Source: Bacteroidota bacterium (lineage in GTDB: Bacteria; Bacteroidota; Rhodothermia; Rhodothermales; Rubricoccaceae). Taken from it: a stretch of DNA of 43,345 nucleotides. Made by a program: the position numbers and the translations under genes. The notes under the pieces are model-generated. The model searched no databases and was not told the DNA's origin. It saw only the letters and a program-made list of their open reading frames with translations. The stretch covers positions 1 through 43,345 of the forward strand of contig JADFQN010000007.1 in assembly GCA_022561755.1 (NCBI GenBank), written 5' to 3'. This document shows positions 23,850 to 31,671 of this stretch, in pieces (within the stretch, counting starts at the first letter, position 1; every line of letters starts with the position of its first letter).

Positions 23850-24178
23850 AGTTGTTGGTGGTCAGTTGTTAGTGGTTGGGGTGCTGGGCCGAAATCAGAG
23901 GGTTAAAGATTGAAGGTTGGGGAAGGGAAAAGTGAAAAGGCAGATAGGGAGGTAGGGAGCTGGACAAGTAGGGTATAGTCGCCGGTAATGTGACAGTCGC
24001 CGGTGAATGGCCTCAGGCGGGCATACGCAAACCACCTCGGAGGCTCCAGGGCCTCGATTTGCCCTACCTGCCAATCTGGCTACCTCCCCATCTGCCTATC
24101 CGATATCCGATATCGAGAATCTGTCCTCCGTCCTCTGTCTTCCTGCCTCCTGACCCCTGATTCCCCTAATCCGACACA
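23850..24178. repeat. Wordlike repeat block between FKBP gene and recQ
   Basis: This 400-base gap holds no gene. It has a tandem of ttagttgttggtggtcagttg words, then the arm 23939-23975 (ggcagatagggaggtaggg...). That arm is an imperfect inverted repeat of 24059-24096. The loop contains two copies of agtcgccggt(a/g)a. The end near recQ, ctgtcctccgtcctctgtc...cctgacccctgattcc, is the complement of words found at 27535-27610. Similar degenerate hairpins occur at 17807, 19180 and 27530. Confidence 0.65.
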
Positions 24179-24181
24179 CAC

Positions 24182-26314
24182 CTAGCCCTTACGTACCCGC
24201 TCAATGATGGCCTCGCTGTATACATCGGCTTTTACCGGGCCGATGCCTTTCACGCCGAGCAAGTCGGCTACAGTCTGCGGCCGCTCCGACGCAATAGCCG
24301 TCAGCGTGCGGTCGCTGAGGACGACGTACGGCGGCACGCCGAGGGCTCGCGCCGTTTCCGTTCGCCAGGTGCGGAGATCCTCGAACAGCGCTCGGTCGTC
24401 ATCGCTGAGGTGCGCATCCTCCACGGCCCGCTTGCGGCGGACTTTCTTCGTCTCGGCCACGTCAAGCGAGATGACTTCTCGGTGGGCGATGGCCTGCTTG
24501 CCGAGTGCCGTCAACTCGACAACGGGATACTCTCCGCCCTTGATGCGGAGGTAGCCGTGCAGGATAAGTTGCTTGTAGTGGCCGTCCACCTCACCCTGCG
24601 ACATAGAACTGAGCCGCCCGAAGTACGGCGATTGCTCGTACCGCGCCATGCCCTCCGCCCTGGAGCCCGTGAGCATCTTCACGAGCGTCCGCCGCCCCGC
24701 ATTCCACGGAAGCCGCTGGACGGCGTCGAGCAACCCGATGGCGATGCGGGACTGCATCGGCAGGGTGTCGAACGAAGGGAGCACGCCGGGCGGTTTCGAC
24801 TTCAACCGTGCTTGAACGTCGCAGTTGTCACAGCAAGCATCGGAGACGGCTTCAGCCGTGTCGCCGAAATGGTCGAGGATGATCCGCCTGCGGCACTGGC
24901 CCGATTCGGCGTAGCCGATCATCCGGTCGAGATCATCCGTCTTCGCCTTCCGCAAACGCTCCACGCCGTCCAGCACTTTCTCGGCCTTTCGCGCATCCCA
25001 CGGCCCAATTCGCCACGACCGCTCGGGCGCGCCCGGGTCGAGGCGCTCCAACGCGCCCACCTTCTCCAGCAACCCCAGGGCCACGCGGCCTCCCACCGGA
25101 TGCAGGTCGGCGGCTTCGATGAGATGCTCCGGCTCCGCATCCACCGTACCGTCGCGAGCCTGGCGTTGGGCGGCGTGGAAGAGGGCGCGGAGGCTGCCGG
25201 AATCGGGGGCGTTCTGCTCGATGAACCACTCGCGCAAGCTGCGGTCGCTCGGCGCGTAGAAGAGCACCGCCGTCGCAGGGAGGCCGTCGCGGCCGGCCCT
25301 GCCCGCCTCCTGATAATACGATTCGAGGTTGCCCGGCACCGACCAATGCGCCACAAAACGCACGTCGGCGCGGTCGATCCCCATCCCGAACGCGTTCGTG
25401 GCCACAACGAGATCCACCCGTCCGCCCATAAACTCGTCCTGTACGTCCGATCGCTCGGCATCCGGCATCCCTGCGTGGTACATGCGAACTGGTCGCCGAC
25501 ACTCTTCACTGACGAAACGCGTCAACTTGTCGGCTTCCTTGCGCGTGGCAACATAAATCAGCCCGGCCTCGTCTTCGTGCTCGCTGAGAAAGGTCTTGAG
25601 CGCCGAGCGTTTTTCTCTGAGGGTCGGTGTGGAACGAACGACAAACGACAGGTTCGGCCGGTTGAAGCCCGTCACCAGCCGGGTAGGTTCGTGCAGGCCA
25701 AGCTGCGTCACGATATCGTCCTGAACGCGAGGCGTGGCCGTTGCAGTTAGGGCAACGCACGGAGGATGTCCCATGCGTCGGCGCGCATCGGCGATGGTGC
25801 GGTAGTCGGGGCGGAAATCGTGGCCCCACTGGCTTACGCAGTGCGCCTCGTCCACGGCCAGAACGTTGACACCAACGGCAGTAACCGCGCGCATGAAGCG
25901 GGGGCTCCGCAGGCGCTCCGGCGCTACGTAGATCATCCTCACGGCTCCACGCGCCACCGCCTCCAGCGCCGCCTCCTGCTCGCGCGCGCTCTGTGATGAA
26001 TTGACACCGACGGCCGGAATCCCCCGCGCCGTCAGTCCATCCACCTGATCCTTCATCAGGGCAATCAACGGCGAAATGACAACCGTTACGCCACCCTGCA
26101 TCAGGCACGCGGCCAACTGGTACACGAGCGACTTCCCCGCGCCCGTGGGCATCACCACAAGCACGTCGCGCGGCTCAAGGAGTGCCTGAAGCGCCTCGGC
26201 CTGCCCCTCGCGAAGGCTGTCGAACCCGAAGTAGCGTTGCAAAGCACCCACTACAGCAGGCGAACTAGCGGGCGATTCAGCAGGTAGCGCGGGGGGCGCG
26301 ATGACTTCAGGCAT
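24182..26314 (-). CDS. recQ: ATP-dependent DNA helicase RecQ
   Basis: RecQ unwinds DNA 3' to 5' in recombination and replication-fork repair. The 710-residue protein shows FGFDSLREGQAEAL (motif 0), MPTGAGKSLVYQL (Walker A), AVDEAHCVSQWGHDFRPDY (DEAH box and aromatic-rich loop), LTATATPRV, IYVATRKEADKL, YHAGMP, VVATNAFGMGIDRADVR and YYQEAGRAGRDG. The zinc site is CRRRIILDHFGD...CCDNC near residue 480. A winged-helix region and a C-terminal HRDC domain follow (WRTETARALGVPPYVVLSDRTL...LLGVKGIGPVK). The length and order are those of typical RecQ. It diverges from proC across a degraded type B element. Confidence 0.97.
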   Translation of the reverse strand: MPEVIAPPALPAESPASSPAVVGALQRYFGFDSLREGQAEALQALLEPRDVLVVMPTGAGKSLVYQLAACLMQGGVTVVISPLIALMKDQVDGLTARGIPAVGVNSSQSAREQEAALEAVARGAVRMIYVAPERLRSPRFMRAVTAVGVNVLAVDEAHCVSQWGHDFRPDYRTIADARRRMGHPPCVALTATATPRVQDDIVTQLGLHEPTRLVTGFNRPNLSFVVRSTPTLREKRSALKTFLSEHEDEAGLIYVATRKEADKLTRFVSEECRRPVRMYHAGMPDAERSDVQDEFMGGRVDLVVATNAFGMGIDRADVRFVAHWSVPGNLESYYQEAGRAGRDGLPATAVLFYAPSDRSLREWFIEQNAPDSGSLRALFHAAQRQARDGTVDAEPEHLIEAADLHPVGGRVALGLLEKVGALERLDPGAPERSWRIGPWDARKAEKVLDGVERLRKAKTDDLDRMIGYAESGQCRRRIILDHFGDTAEAVSDACCDNCDVQARLKSKPPGVLPSFDTLPMQSRIAIGLLDAVQRLPWNAGRRTLVKMLTGSRAEGMARYEQSPYFGRLSSMSQGEVDGHYKQLILHGYLRIKGGEYPVVELTALGKQAIAHREVISLDVAETKKVRRKRAVEDAHLSDDDRALFEDLRTWRTETARALGVPPYVVLSDRTLTAIASERPQTVADLLGVKGIGPVKADVYSEAIIERVRKG

Positions 26315-26346
26315 AGCTTGGTTTCGACAGACAACTCACGCTACCC

Positions 26347-26506
26347 AAGGATTCTATCAAATTCAGGATGATTCTAACGCGGCGGCTAATCGGCCCATTC
26401 CCCGATCTTTCTCGTTGCGTAGCTCCACTATGCGCCTCAAAAGATCGAGAAAATCATCTCGATTTCCCACTCGGCTCGATACGATCCTCTAGATCCGACG
26501 GACTCC
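26347..26506. repeat. Type B element, degraded copy (about 160 bp)
   Basis: The right end (ccgacggactcc) and interior (ccccgatctttctcgttgcgtagctccactatgcg) match the 20258 copy. The left end has drifted to aaggattctatcaaattcagg, so the terminal inverted repeat no longer pairs well. It is apparently an old insertion between recQ and proC. Confidence 0.75.
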
Positions 26507-26669
26507 AAGCAACCTACGAAACGAGGGCGCCGCCGTGAGACAAGGCCCTCGAATTCAAAACCCATGTCGGTTGGGTTTGGTGGGAAGACGATAATGCAGC
26601 CGTCTAATCTACGTGCGACGTAACACGGTGTCTGCGGTCGAAGCGCCGGTATCTTCGCGCCTCACGATT
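26507..26669. other. proC upstream region with a small hairpin
   Basis: cgagggc (about 26523) and gccctcg (about 26546) can form a seven-base stem around a 16-base loop. Otherwise this stretch before proC shows no ORF that I can support and no clear promoter boxes. Confidence 0.35.
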
Positions 26670-27506
26670 ATGCCCCCTATGCTTTCCGACCAACACATTG
26701 CCATCCTCGGCGTGGGCAACATGGGCCGCGCCCTCCTTGGCGGCCTCCTGCGCGGCCATGATGTCGCGCCCGAGCAAGTCCGCGTAACGCGGCGCGACAC
26801 GCAGGCGCTGGATGCGCTCCGCGAGGAGTTTCCCGGCCTGATCACTACGACAGATAATGCCGAGGCCGTGCAGGGCGCCGACATTGTCATTCTCGCCGTC
26901 AAACCGCAGGTGGTGAACGAGGTGATTGAGAGCGTCCGCGAGCACCTCGCCCCCAGCACGCTGGTCATTTCGATTCTCGCAGGCGTCACGACGGAATCGC
27001 TCAGAGAGTCGCTGGGGCAGGACGTTCCCGTGGTCCGCGCGATGCCCAATACGCCCGCCCTCGTTGACGAAGGCGCCACCGCCATTGCCGGCGGACGCTA
27101 CGCCGAGGACATCCACGTTAGCCGCACCCGCACCATTTTTGAGGCCGTCGGGTCGGTGGAAGTGTTGCCCGAACGCCTGATGGACGCTGTAACGGGCCTC
27201 TCCGGTTCGGGCCCGGCCTACGTGTACATGATCATCGAGGCTCTCACGGACGGCGGCGTAAAGCAGGGCTTGCCGAGGCCGCAGGCGTTCCGCCTCGCTG
27301 CTCAAACGGTTTTCGGCTCGGCCAAGCTCGTCCTCGAAACCGGCCGCCATCCTGCCATTCTCCGCGACGAAGTCACCACGCCCGGTGGCACCGCGATTGC
27401 TGCCGTGGCCGAACTCGAGCACCACGGCCTGCGAACGATGCTCATCAACGCGGTGGCCACGGCCACAAAGCGCTCGGCGGAACTGAGCGAACTCAACAAA
27501 TCCTAG
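26670..27506 (+). CDS. proC: Pyrroline-5-carboxylate reductase
   Basis: ProC makes proline from pyrroline-5-carboxylate with NAD(P)H. IAILGVGNMGRALLGGLLRG is the N-terminal Rossmann motif. VILAVKPQVVNEVI, SILAGVT, VVRAMPNTPALVDEGATAI, GLSGSGPAYVYMIIEALTDGGVK and VTTPGGTAIAAVAELE complete the family signature. I start at ATG 26670 (MPPMLSD), 278 residues; ATG 26679 is an alternative. The last codon TAG at 27504-27506 is followed at once by GAGTCTGTTGGG, a lone type A/B terminus. This stop therefore also lies at an element end. Confidence 0.97.
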   Translation: MPPMLSDQHIAILGVGNMGRALLGGLLRGHDVAPEQVRVTRRDTQALDALREEFPGLITTTDNAEAVQGADIVILAVKPQVVNEVIESVREHLAPSTLVISILAGVTTESLRESLGQDVPVVRAMPNTPALVDEGATAIAGGRYAEDIHVSRTRTIFEAVGSVEVLPERLMDAVTGLSGSGPAYVYMIIEALTDGGVKQGLPRPQAFRLAAQTVFGSAKLVLETGRHPAILRDEVTTPGGTAIAAVAELEHHGLRTMLINAVATATKRSAELSELNKS

Positions 27507-27520
27507 GAGTCTGTTGGGTT
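27503..27520. repeat. Solo terminus of a type A/B element
   Basis: CTAGGAGTCTGTTGGGTT matches the first 14-15 bases of the dispersed elements and supplies the proC stop, but no matching right end follows. It is followed by wordlike repeats up to 27655. It is probably a relic after deletion. Confidence 0.6.
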
Positions 27521-27529
27521 TAGGTGATG

Positions 27530-27655
27530 GTAGCAGGAATCAGGGGTCGGGAGTCAGGGGTCAGGAGCATGGAGAACTGAGGACGGAGAACTGAGGACGG
27601 AGGACGGAGCCGGGCAATCTTTAACCTGGAACCTTCAATCTTCAATCCTCATCTT
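27530..27655. repeat. Wordlike repeat block between proC and hisA
   Basis: Tandem degenerate words are caggaatcaggggtcgggagtc, gagaactgaggacgga (twice), then ctttaacctggaaccttcaatcttcaatcc. The same words occur in reverse complement at 23900-24175. There is no ORF and no clear promoter in this gap. Confidence 0.6.
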
Positions 27656-27715
27656 TCCGCACCGAACAAGCTCGGCTCTCATTTGTTGAAGTCGGGTTTT
27701 GGGCGCACCACAATC

Positions 27716-28495
27716 ATGCTCGTCATTCCTGCCATCGACCTCCGACGCGGCCAATGCGTTCGCCACCGCGAAGGCCGGATTGAAGACGAGACGGATTACT
27801 TCGCCGATCCCCTCCTGATGGCCAAGCTGTGGCGGGTCCAGAACGCGAAGGTGCTGCACCTGGCCAATCTGGATGGCGCTCACGACGACGCGACCGGGGT
27901 CAACCTGGAGTGCATCAAGGAGATTGCGGCAGAGCTCGACATCCCTATTCAGGTAGGCGGCGGCGTCCGCTCGCTGGAGGCCATCCAAACCCTGATTGAC
28001 GCCGGCGTGCACCGCGTCGTGGTGGGCACCATGGCCGTCCGCTCGCCGGACCTAGTCGAGGAGGCCGTCAAGCAGTTCGGGAGCAGCCGCATCGTCGTGG
28101 GCATTGACGCCGTCAACGGGCAAGTTCGGACAGAAGGCCGTTCCAAAGACGCTGGTCTCGACGCGATTACCCACGCGCTGGACATGGAACGGCGCGGCGT
28201 CAAGCGATTCGTCTATACGGACATCATGCGCGAGGGCATGCTCACCGGTCCCAATATCCCGGCCTACCGCGCGCTGGCTTCGAGGCTCACGACAGCACAC
28301 ATCACGGCCGCAGGGGGCGTATCCGGCTACCGCGACCTGCTCGCACTTCAAGCGCTCGAACCGCTCGGCGTCGATTCCGTGATCGTCGGCCGTGCCCTCT
28401 ACGAAAACCAGTTCCCCTGCCAGAAGATTTGGTGCTGGCACGAGAAGGACCGGGTAGACCTGAACAAGCCTTCCACGGCTCCCCTCTCAGCCTGA
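27716..28495 (+). CDS. hisA: HisA-type phosphoribosyl isomerase (TIM barrel)
   Basis: HisA opens the ribose ring of ProFAR in histidine synthesis. The barrel shows LVIPAIDLRRGQCVR with the first catalytic Asp, VLHLANLDGAHDD, IPIQVGGGVRSLEAI (phosphate binding), VVVGTMAVRSP, RIVVGIDAVNGQV with the second catalytic Asp, FVYTDIMREGMLTGPN, ITAAGGVSGYRDL and SVIVGRALYEN. It has 259 residues from ATG 27716. No other histidine gene is present. It is either a dispersed hisA or a HisA-like paralogue; the residues needed for the HisA reaction look intact. A short unannotated gap of 155 bases, with no ORF that I can support, separates it from lolA. Confidence 0.88.
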   Translation: MLVIPAIDLRRGQCVRHREGRIEDETDYFADPLLMAKLWRVQNAKVLHLANLDGAHDDATGVNLECIKEIAAELDIPIQVGGGVRSLEAIQTLIDAGVHRVVVGTMAVRSPDLVEEAVKQFGSSRIVVGIDAVNGQVRTEGRSKDAGLDAITHALDMERRGVKRFVYTDIMREGMLTGPNIPAYRALASRLTTAHITAAGGVSGYRDLLALQALEPLGVDSVIVGRALYENQFPCQKIWCWHEKDRVDLNKPSTAPLSA

Positions 28496-28650
28496 CCCCG
28501 TGGACGCGCCCATTCCGATACCTTTTCATCGGCCGAGGCGTCTCTATGATGTCTCTTCCCTCCGGGCGCCTGCTTCCGGTACGGGCTTTGAATTCTTCCG
28601 GGAACGCATGTCTCCCAACCAGGCGGCTTCCGCCGAAACCGATGATCACG

Positions 28651-29286
28651 ATGCTACACCTGAGATTTACCCGCTTCTTCGCCATTGCCGCCTTTGCCGC
28701 GATCGTCCTCTTGGCTGGACAGGTTCAAGCCCAGACCGCTGACGAAGTCGCGCGGCGTCTGCAACAGCGCTACCGCGCTCTCAACGCCATCCAGGCTGAT
28801 TTCGTCCAGCACGTCGGCGGCGCGTCGTTGCGCGGCACCCTCTCCGTCCGCGGCGATGCCTTTCGTATTGAGCTGCCCAACCAGGTACTCGTTTCCAACG
28901 GCGCCACGCTCTGGTCGTATTCGGAGGACGACAACCAGGTGGTGATACAGGACTACGACGAGCAGGAGCTTGGTTTCTCCATCGGGCAGCTCTTCACCAA
29001 TTACCTCTCAATTTTCCGCGTTACCGGCGCCACGCAGGCTACCATAAACGGCGTCCGCCACGATGTGCTCGCACTCGTCCCCCGCGAGGCCGGCACGTCC
29101 GTCCGCGACGCCACGCTGTACGTCCGCACGGAGGACGCAGTGCCCACCAAGGTCCGCGTCCACGACGTCAACGGCTCCACCCTCTCATTCGACCTTAGCA
29201 ACGTGCGCCTCAACCCGCGCCTTCCGAGCGACACCTTCACCTTCCGATTTCCGAGAGGCGTTGAGGTGATCGATCTTCGCTCGTAA
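28651..29286 (+). CDS. lolA: Outer-membrane lipoprotein carrier protein LolA
   Basis: LolA ferries lipoproteins through the periplasm to the outer membrane. A signal peptide (MLHLRFTRFFAIAAFAAIVLLAGQVQAQ) is followed by a LolA-type half-barrel: LQQRYRALNAIQADFVQHVGG, then GTLSVRGDAFRIELPNQVLVSNGATLWSYSEDDNQVVIQDY, the most conserved stretch. Later comes PTKVRVHDVNGSTLSFDLSNVRLNPRLPSDTFTF with the terminal strand FRFPRGVEVIDL. It has 211 residues from ATG 28651; ATG 28642 is equally possible. It fits the many lipoproteins encoded in this window. A short type A element begins just after its stop. Confidence 0.92.
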   Translation: MLHLRFTRFFAIAAFAAIVLLAGQVQAQTADEVARRLQQRYRALNAIQADFVQHVGGASLRGTLSVRGDAFRIELPNQVLVSNGATLWSYSEDDNQVVIQDYDEQELGFSIGQLFTNYLSIFRVTGATQATINGVRHDVLALVPREAGTSVRDATLYVRTEDAVPTKVRVHDVNGSTLSFDLSNVRLNPRLPSDTFTFRFPRGVEVIDLRS

Positions 29287-29287
29287 C

Positions 29288-29349
29288 TAAGGAGTCTGTT
29301 GAATTACCTCTTCTGTGGCAGGCCAAAAGAAATAATTCAACAGCCTCCC
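29288..29349. repeat. Type A element, short form (62 bp)
   Basis: The ends TAAGGAGTCTGTTGAATTA and TAATTCAACAGCCTCCCA enclose a 26-base interior without the core. It has the same length as the short copy at 7782-7843 and, like it, adjoins a type C repeat. Confidence 0.8.
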
Positions 29350-29350
29350 A

Positions 29351-29421
29351 AGTACCAAATCCCACGCACCGAATTCCAAGTGGTCTTATGAAGCACCCTT
29401 CGTGATTTGGAGTTTGGAACT
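29351..29421. repeat. Type C repeat, copy 2 (71 bp)
   Basis: agtaccaaatccc ... gagtttggaact is the inverted match of 7711-7781, including the inner words aagtggtcttatgaagcac (complement of gtgcttcaagagaccactt). It is sandwiched between a short type A element and a lone type A right end at 29438-29463. Confidence 0.75.
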
Positions 29422-29437
29422 AGGATTTTGTCGCAAG

Positions 29438-29463
29438 CGGATGATGTAGTTCAACAGCCTCCT
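29438..29463. repeat. Lone right end of a type A element
   Basis: gatgatgtagttcaacagcctcct matches the right terminus of the type A family (gatgacgta.ttcaacagcctcct). No left end precedes it; the type C repeat takes that place. Confidence 0.65.
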
Positions 29464-29504
29464 GTCGCATCAACTCTGCGGGTTCACGCCGCACGTATCT
29501 TTGG

Positions 29505-29535
29505 GCGGGGCTGCTTCGGCGGCCCCGCTTTTGTT
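29505..29535 (+). terminator. Rho-independent terminator
   Basis: GCGGGGCTGC, the tetraloop TTCG and GCGGCCCCGC form a ten-base stem with one G-U pair, followed by TTTTGTT. It is a classical terminator and probably ends the lolA transcript that reads through the repeats. Confidence 0.8.
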
Positions 29536-29700
29536 AATGAGGCTGTTGAAGTACCTCATCCTGCCTGCGACGGCGCCTCTCGGCCGATCTCTTTGTTGCG
29601 AGATGCTCGGCGAATCACCGATTCGACTGCGATCTCGCGCCTTGATCTCGGTCGAGATGCACTCGTCTCGGCGACAGAGCAGGTAATTCAACAACCTCTT
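29535..29700. repeat. Type A element, full length (166 bp), upstream of the UPF0104 gene
   Basis: TAATGAGGCTGTTGAAGTACC at the left and GGTAATTCAACAACCTC at the right show slightly diverged ends. The core gaatcaccgattcg, ctcgcgccttgatctc and cgacagagcagg matches the copy at 38962 in opposite orientation. It starts at the T-run of the preceding terminator and ends 15 bases before the next gene. Confidence 0.88.
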
Positions 29701-29715
29701 TTCGGCCTCTGCTCC

Positions 29716-30783
29716 GTGACCTCTCGCCAAAAAACCACGCTCCTCGTCGCCGGCAGCTTCGCGCTCGGCGGCGGCTTGTTGTACCTGGCCCTGCGGAACG
29801 CGGAGTTCTCGGCCGTAGGCGAGGCGCTGCGCACGGCATCCTACGGCTGGCTCGTTCCGCTTTTCATCGCTACGATGGTCGCCCACCTGCTTCGCGCGTG
29901 GCGCTGGCAGATGCTGCTGGAAACACTGCCCGGCGAGGACGGCGCACCGTCCGAGCGCGTTTCATTGCGGCTCGCGTTTTACTCGGTGATGATCGGCTAC
30001 ATGGTCAACTACGCTGCGCCGCGGCTCGGTGAGGTCGCCCGCGCGGCCAATGTTGCCGCGCAGACGAAACTGCGGTTTGCAGGCATTTTCGGGACGGTCG
30101 TCGTGGAGCGGGTGTTGGATGCTCTGGTGCTTCTCACGGCGCTGATTACGGTCGCAGCCTTGTTCCGCAAGCGGCTGGCCGGAATCTTGGGAATGTTTGG
30201 AGAAGGCCTCCGCTCCGCGCTCAACGACTTTCCGCCCTTCGCATGGATCCTTGTATTCTTGGTCACGGTTGGCCTCGTCGTTGGGGCCATCCTTCTGGCC
30301 CGCGCATTGAAACGGAGCCGCGCGTCGGAACGCTCCGGGAAGGAGGACAAACTGATTGGCATCCTCCGTTCATTCCGCGACGGCCTTGTTTCACTGGTCC
30401 GTGTTCGTCGGCGTGCTGGAGTTCTTTTCACAACATTGGGGATCTGGTTCTGCTACTTCCTCATGGCCGACCTGCCACTCCGGCTCTTCGGCATCACACA
30501 GACCTACAGCCTGGACATATTGGACTCGTGGGCGCTACTCAACGTGGGCGCCATCGGCATGTCGATTCCCTCGCCCGGCGGCACCGGCTCCTTCCACTAC
30601 GTGACCGTGCAAACGCTCGTGCATCTGCTGGGCGTCCCCGCGACCCCCGCTGCCACGTATGCCATCTTCTCGCACGCCGCTCAGTTGGTGCTCGTATGCG
30701 CCGTCGGCTTTGCGTGTTTGATTTTACAGGGAACGAGCCTGAAGGCCCTCCGAAAGACGACAGCCGAGGCGCGGACGGAATAG
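29716..30783 (+). CDS. UPF0104/lysylphosphatidylglycerol synthase-type membrane protein
   Basis: A 355-residue polytopic inner-membrane protein with seven to eight transmembrane helices. It matches the flippase-like transmembrane part of MprF (UPF0104): HLLRAWRWQMLLETL near residue 60, MIGYMVNYAAPRLGEVARAANVAAQTKLRFAGIFGTVVVERVLDAL near 105-150, and the C-terminal MSIPSPGGTGSFHYV block. It has no catalytic lysyltransferase domain, so it is a stand-alone transporter-like protein, substrate unknown. I start at GTG 29716 (VTSRQKTTLL). The open frame upstream to 29407 is encoded by repeats and is excluded. Confidence 0.9.
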   Translation: MTSRQKTTLLVAGSFALGGGLLYLALRNAEFSAVGEALRTASYGWLVPLFIATMVAHLLRAWRWQMLLETLPGEDGAPSERVSLRLAFYSVMIGYMVNYAAPRLGEVARAANVAAQTKLRFAGIFGTVVVERVLDALVLLTALITVAALFRKRLAGILGMFGEGLRSALNDFPPFAWILVFLVTVGLVVGAILLARALKRSRASERSGKEDKLIGILRSFRDGLVSLVRVRRRAGVLFTTLGIWFCYFLMADLPLRLFGITQTYSLDILDSWALLNVGAIGMSIPSPGGTGSFHYVTVQTLVHLLGVPATPAATYAIFSHAAQLVLVCAVGFACLILQGTSLKALRKTTAEARTE

Positions 30784-30806
30784 ACACCCGATCCCGTATT
30801 GGAGGC

Positions 30807-31181
30807 ATGAGCCCGCGGGCGATCGCTCTTGGCATCGTCTGCGTCCTCACGATGGGCGGTTTGATGGGCTGTGGATCGGAGGGCGCGGAGTCTAAATACA
30901 CGGCAGTTGGCTCTGCGGATATTGCGCGCCTGGATTCCGTGGACTTCTCGGGACAGATAGTTTCGGTGGGAGGATTCGTGTCCACACCCTACAACGGACG
31001 CTATCTCGTGTTAGATGACGGAACGGGCCGCATCCCCGTAATCCTGTCCGAATCGTTGGCCCTGGGCGTTGGGCGGAGGTTGCTGGTTCAGGGCCTTGTA
31101 GGCGAATTGGAGGGGTTTCCGGCCATCTCCGCCGACGTATGGCTCTACGACTCGGCGGGTACCCCCGTCCGTTCACCCTAG
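30807..31181 (+). CDS. Small lipoprotein with an OB-fold-like domain
   Basis: A 124-residue lipoprotein. The signal (MSPRAIALGIVCVLTMGGLMGC) puts the Cys at residue 22. The mature part has an OB-fold-like stretch, FSGQIVSVGGFVSTPYNGRYLVLDDGTGRIPVILSE, resembling nucleic-acid- or cofactor-binding OB domains of exported proteins. The ligand is unknown. ATG 30807 follows a ggagg only one base away, too close for a normal ribosome-binding site. It may form an operon with the membrane protein 23 bases upstream. The stop CCC TAG is followed by gctgaatacc, perhaps a decayed element terminus. Confidence 0.7.
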   Translation: MSPRAIALGIVCVLTMGGLMGCGSEGAESKYTAVGSADIARLDSVDFSGQIVSVGGFVSTPYNGRYLVLDDGTGRIPVILSESLALGVGRRLLVQGLVGELEGFPAISADVWLYDSAGTPVRSP

Positions 31182-31296
31182 GCTGAATACCATTCGGCGG
31201 GAAGTAGTTGGGTGGACAAATGGGCCTTCGTACCGTTCGTTCGGGCGGCAGGCATGACGCCCACCGGAAGCCACCACCACCAGTTCCTTTCGCGCC

Positions 31297-31545
31297 ATGC
31301 AAGCAATATTGACCTCAAACCCTCTCAGCGAGCTCATCAGTTCCGATGTGTACACGCTCCTGGCGAAGCACGAGTTGCTGAGCGAAAAGGGCGTCCGCGA
31401 CTACCGGATTCGAGCGCGGTTCCGCTCACTCCGCGAACGCGAAGTGCCGGCCTACGAGGCCATAGAGGAGCTTCGCTTGGAATACGCCTACCTCCAGTTC
31501 GACACGATCCGCAAGATCGTCTACGGCCTTCGCAACCGGAAGTAG
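31297..31545 (+). CDS. Small conserved cytoplasmic protein, unknown function
   Basis: An 82-residue helical, basic protein without signal peptide or cysteine. The phrases NPLSELISSDVYTLLAKHELLSEKGVRDY and AYLQFDTIRKIVY resemble a small conserved protein I recall from Bacteroidota, and I know no function for it. It is followed by a very strong terminator at 31630. It is the last plus-strand gene before the convergent rlmB. Confidence 0.7.
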   Translation: MQAILTSNPLSELISSDVYTLLAKHELLSEKGVRDYRIRARFRSLREREVPAYEAIEELRLEYAYLQFDTIRKIVYGLRNRK

Positions 31546-31596
31546 CCGGAAGGCTTTCCGCCTGCCAACACAACACCCCAGGATTGGGTGAGAGAC

Positions 31597-31622
31597 GGAC
31601 GGGTACTGCACACCCGTCCGGT
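31597..31622 (+). other. Short hairpin before the main terminator
   Basis: ggacgggt and acccgtcc form an eight-base stem around a short loop. It sits 50 bases after the small gene's stop and just ahead of the strong terminator. It may be a processing site or a weak first terminator. Confidence 0.45.
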
Positions 31623-31629
31623 CAGAGGG

Positions 31630-31671
31630 AACGCCGCTGTGGCCGCGTAAGGCCGCGGCGGCGTTTTTTTT
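31630..31671 (+). terminator. Strong rho-independent terminator
   Basis: AACGCCGCTGTGGCC and GGCCGCGGCGGCGTT make a 15-base stem with two G-U pairs and a six-base loop (GCGTAA), followed by eight T's. It ends transcription of the small plus-strand gene. The T-run overlaps the stop codon of the convergent rlmB gene. Confidence 0.92.

Noticed and set aside
29407-29715. N-terminal extension of the UPF0104 membrane protein
   Set aside because: The frame stays open, but this part is encoded by a type A fragment, the terminator and a full type A element. Similarity to the family begins only after GTG 29716.
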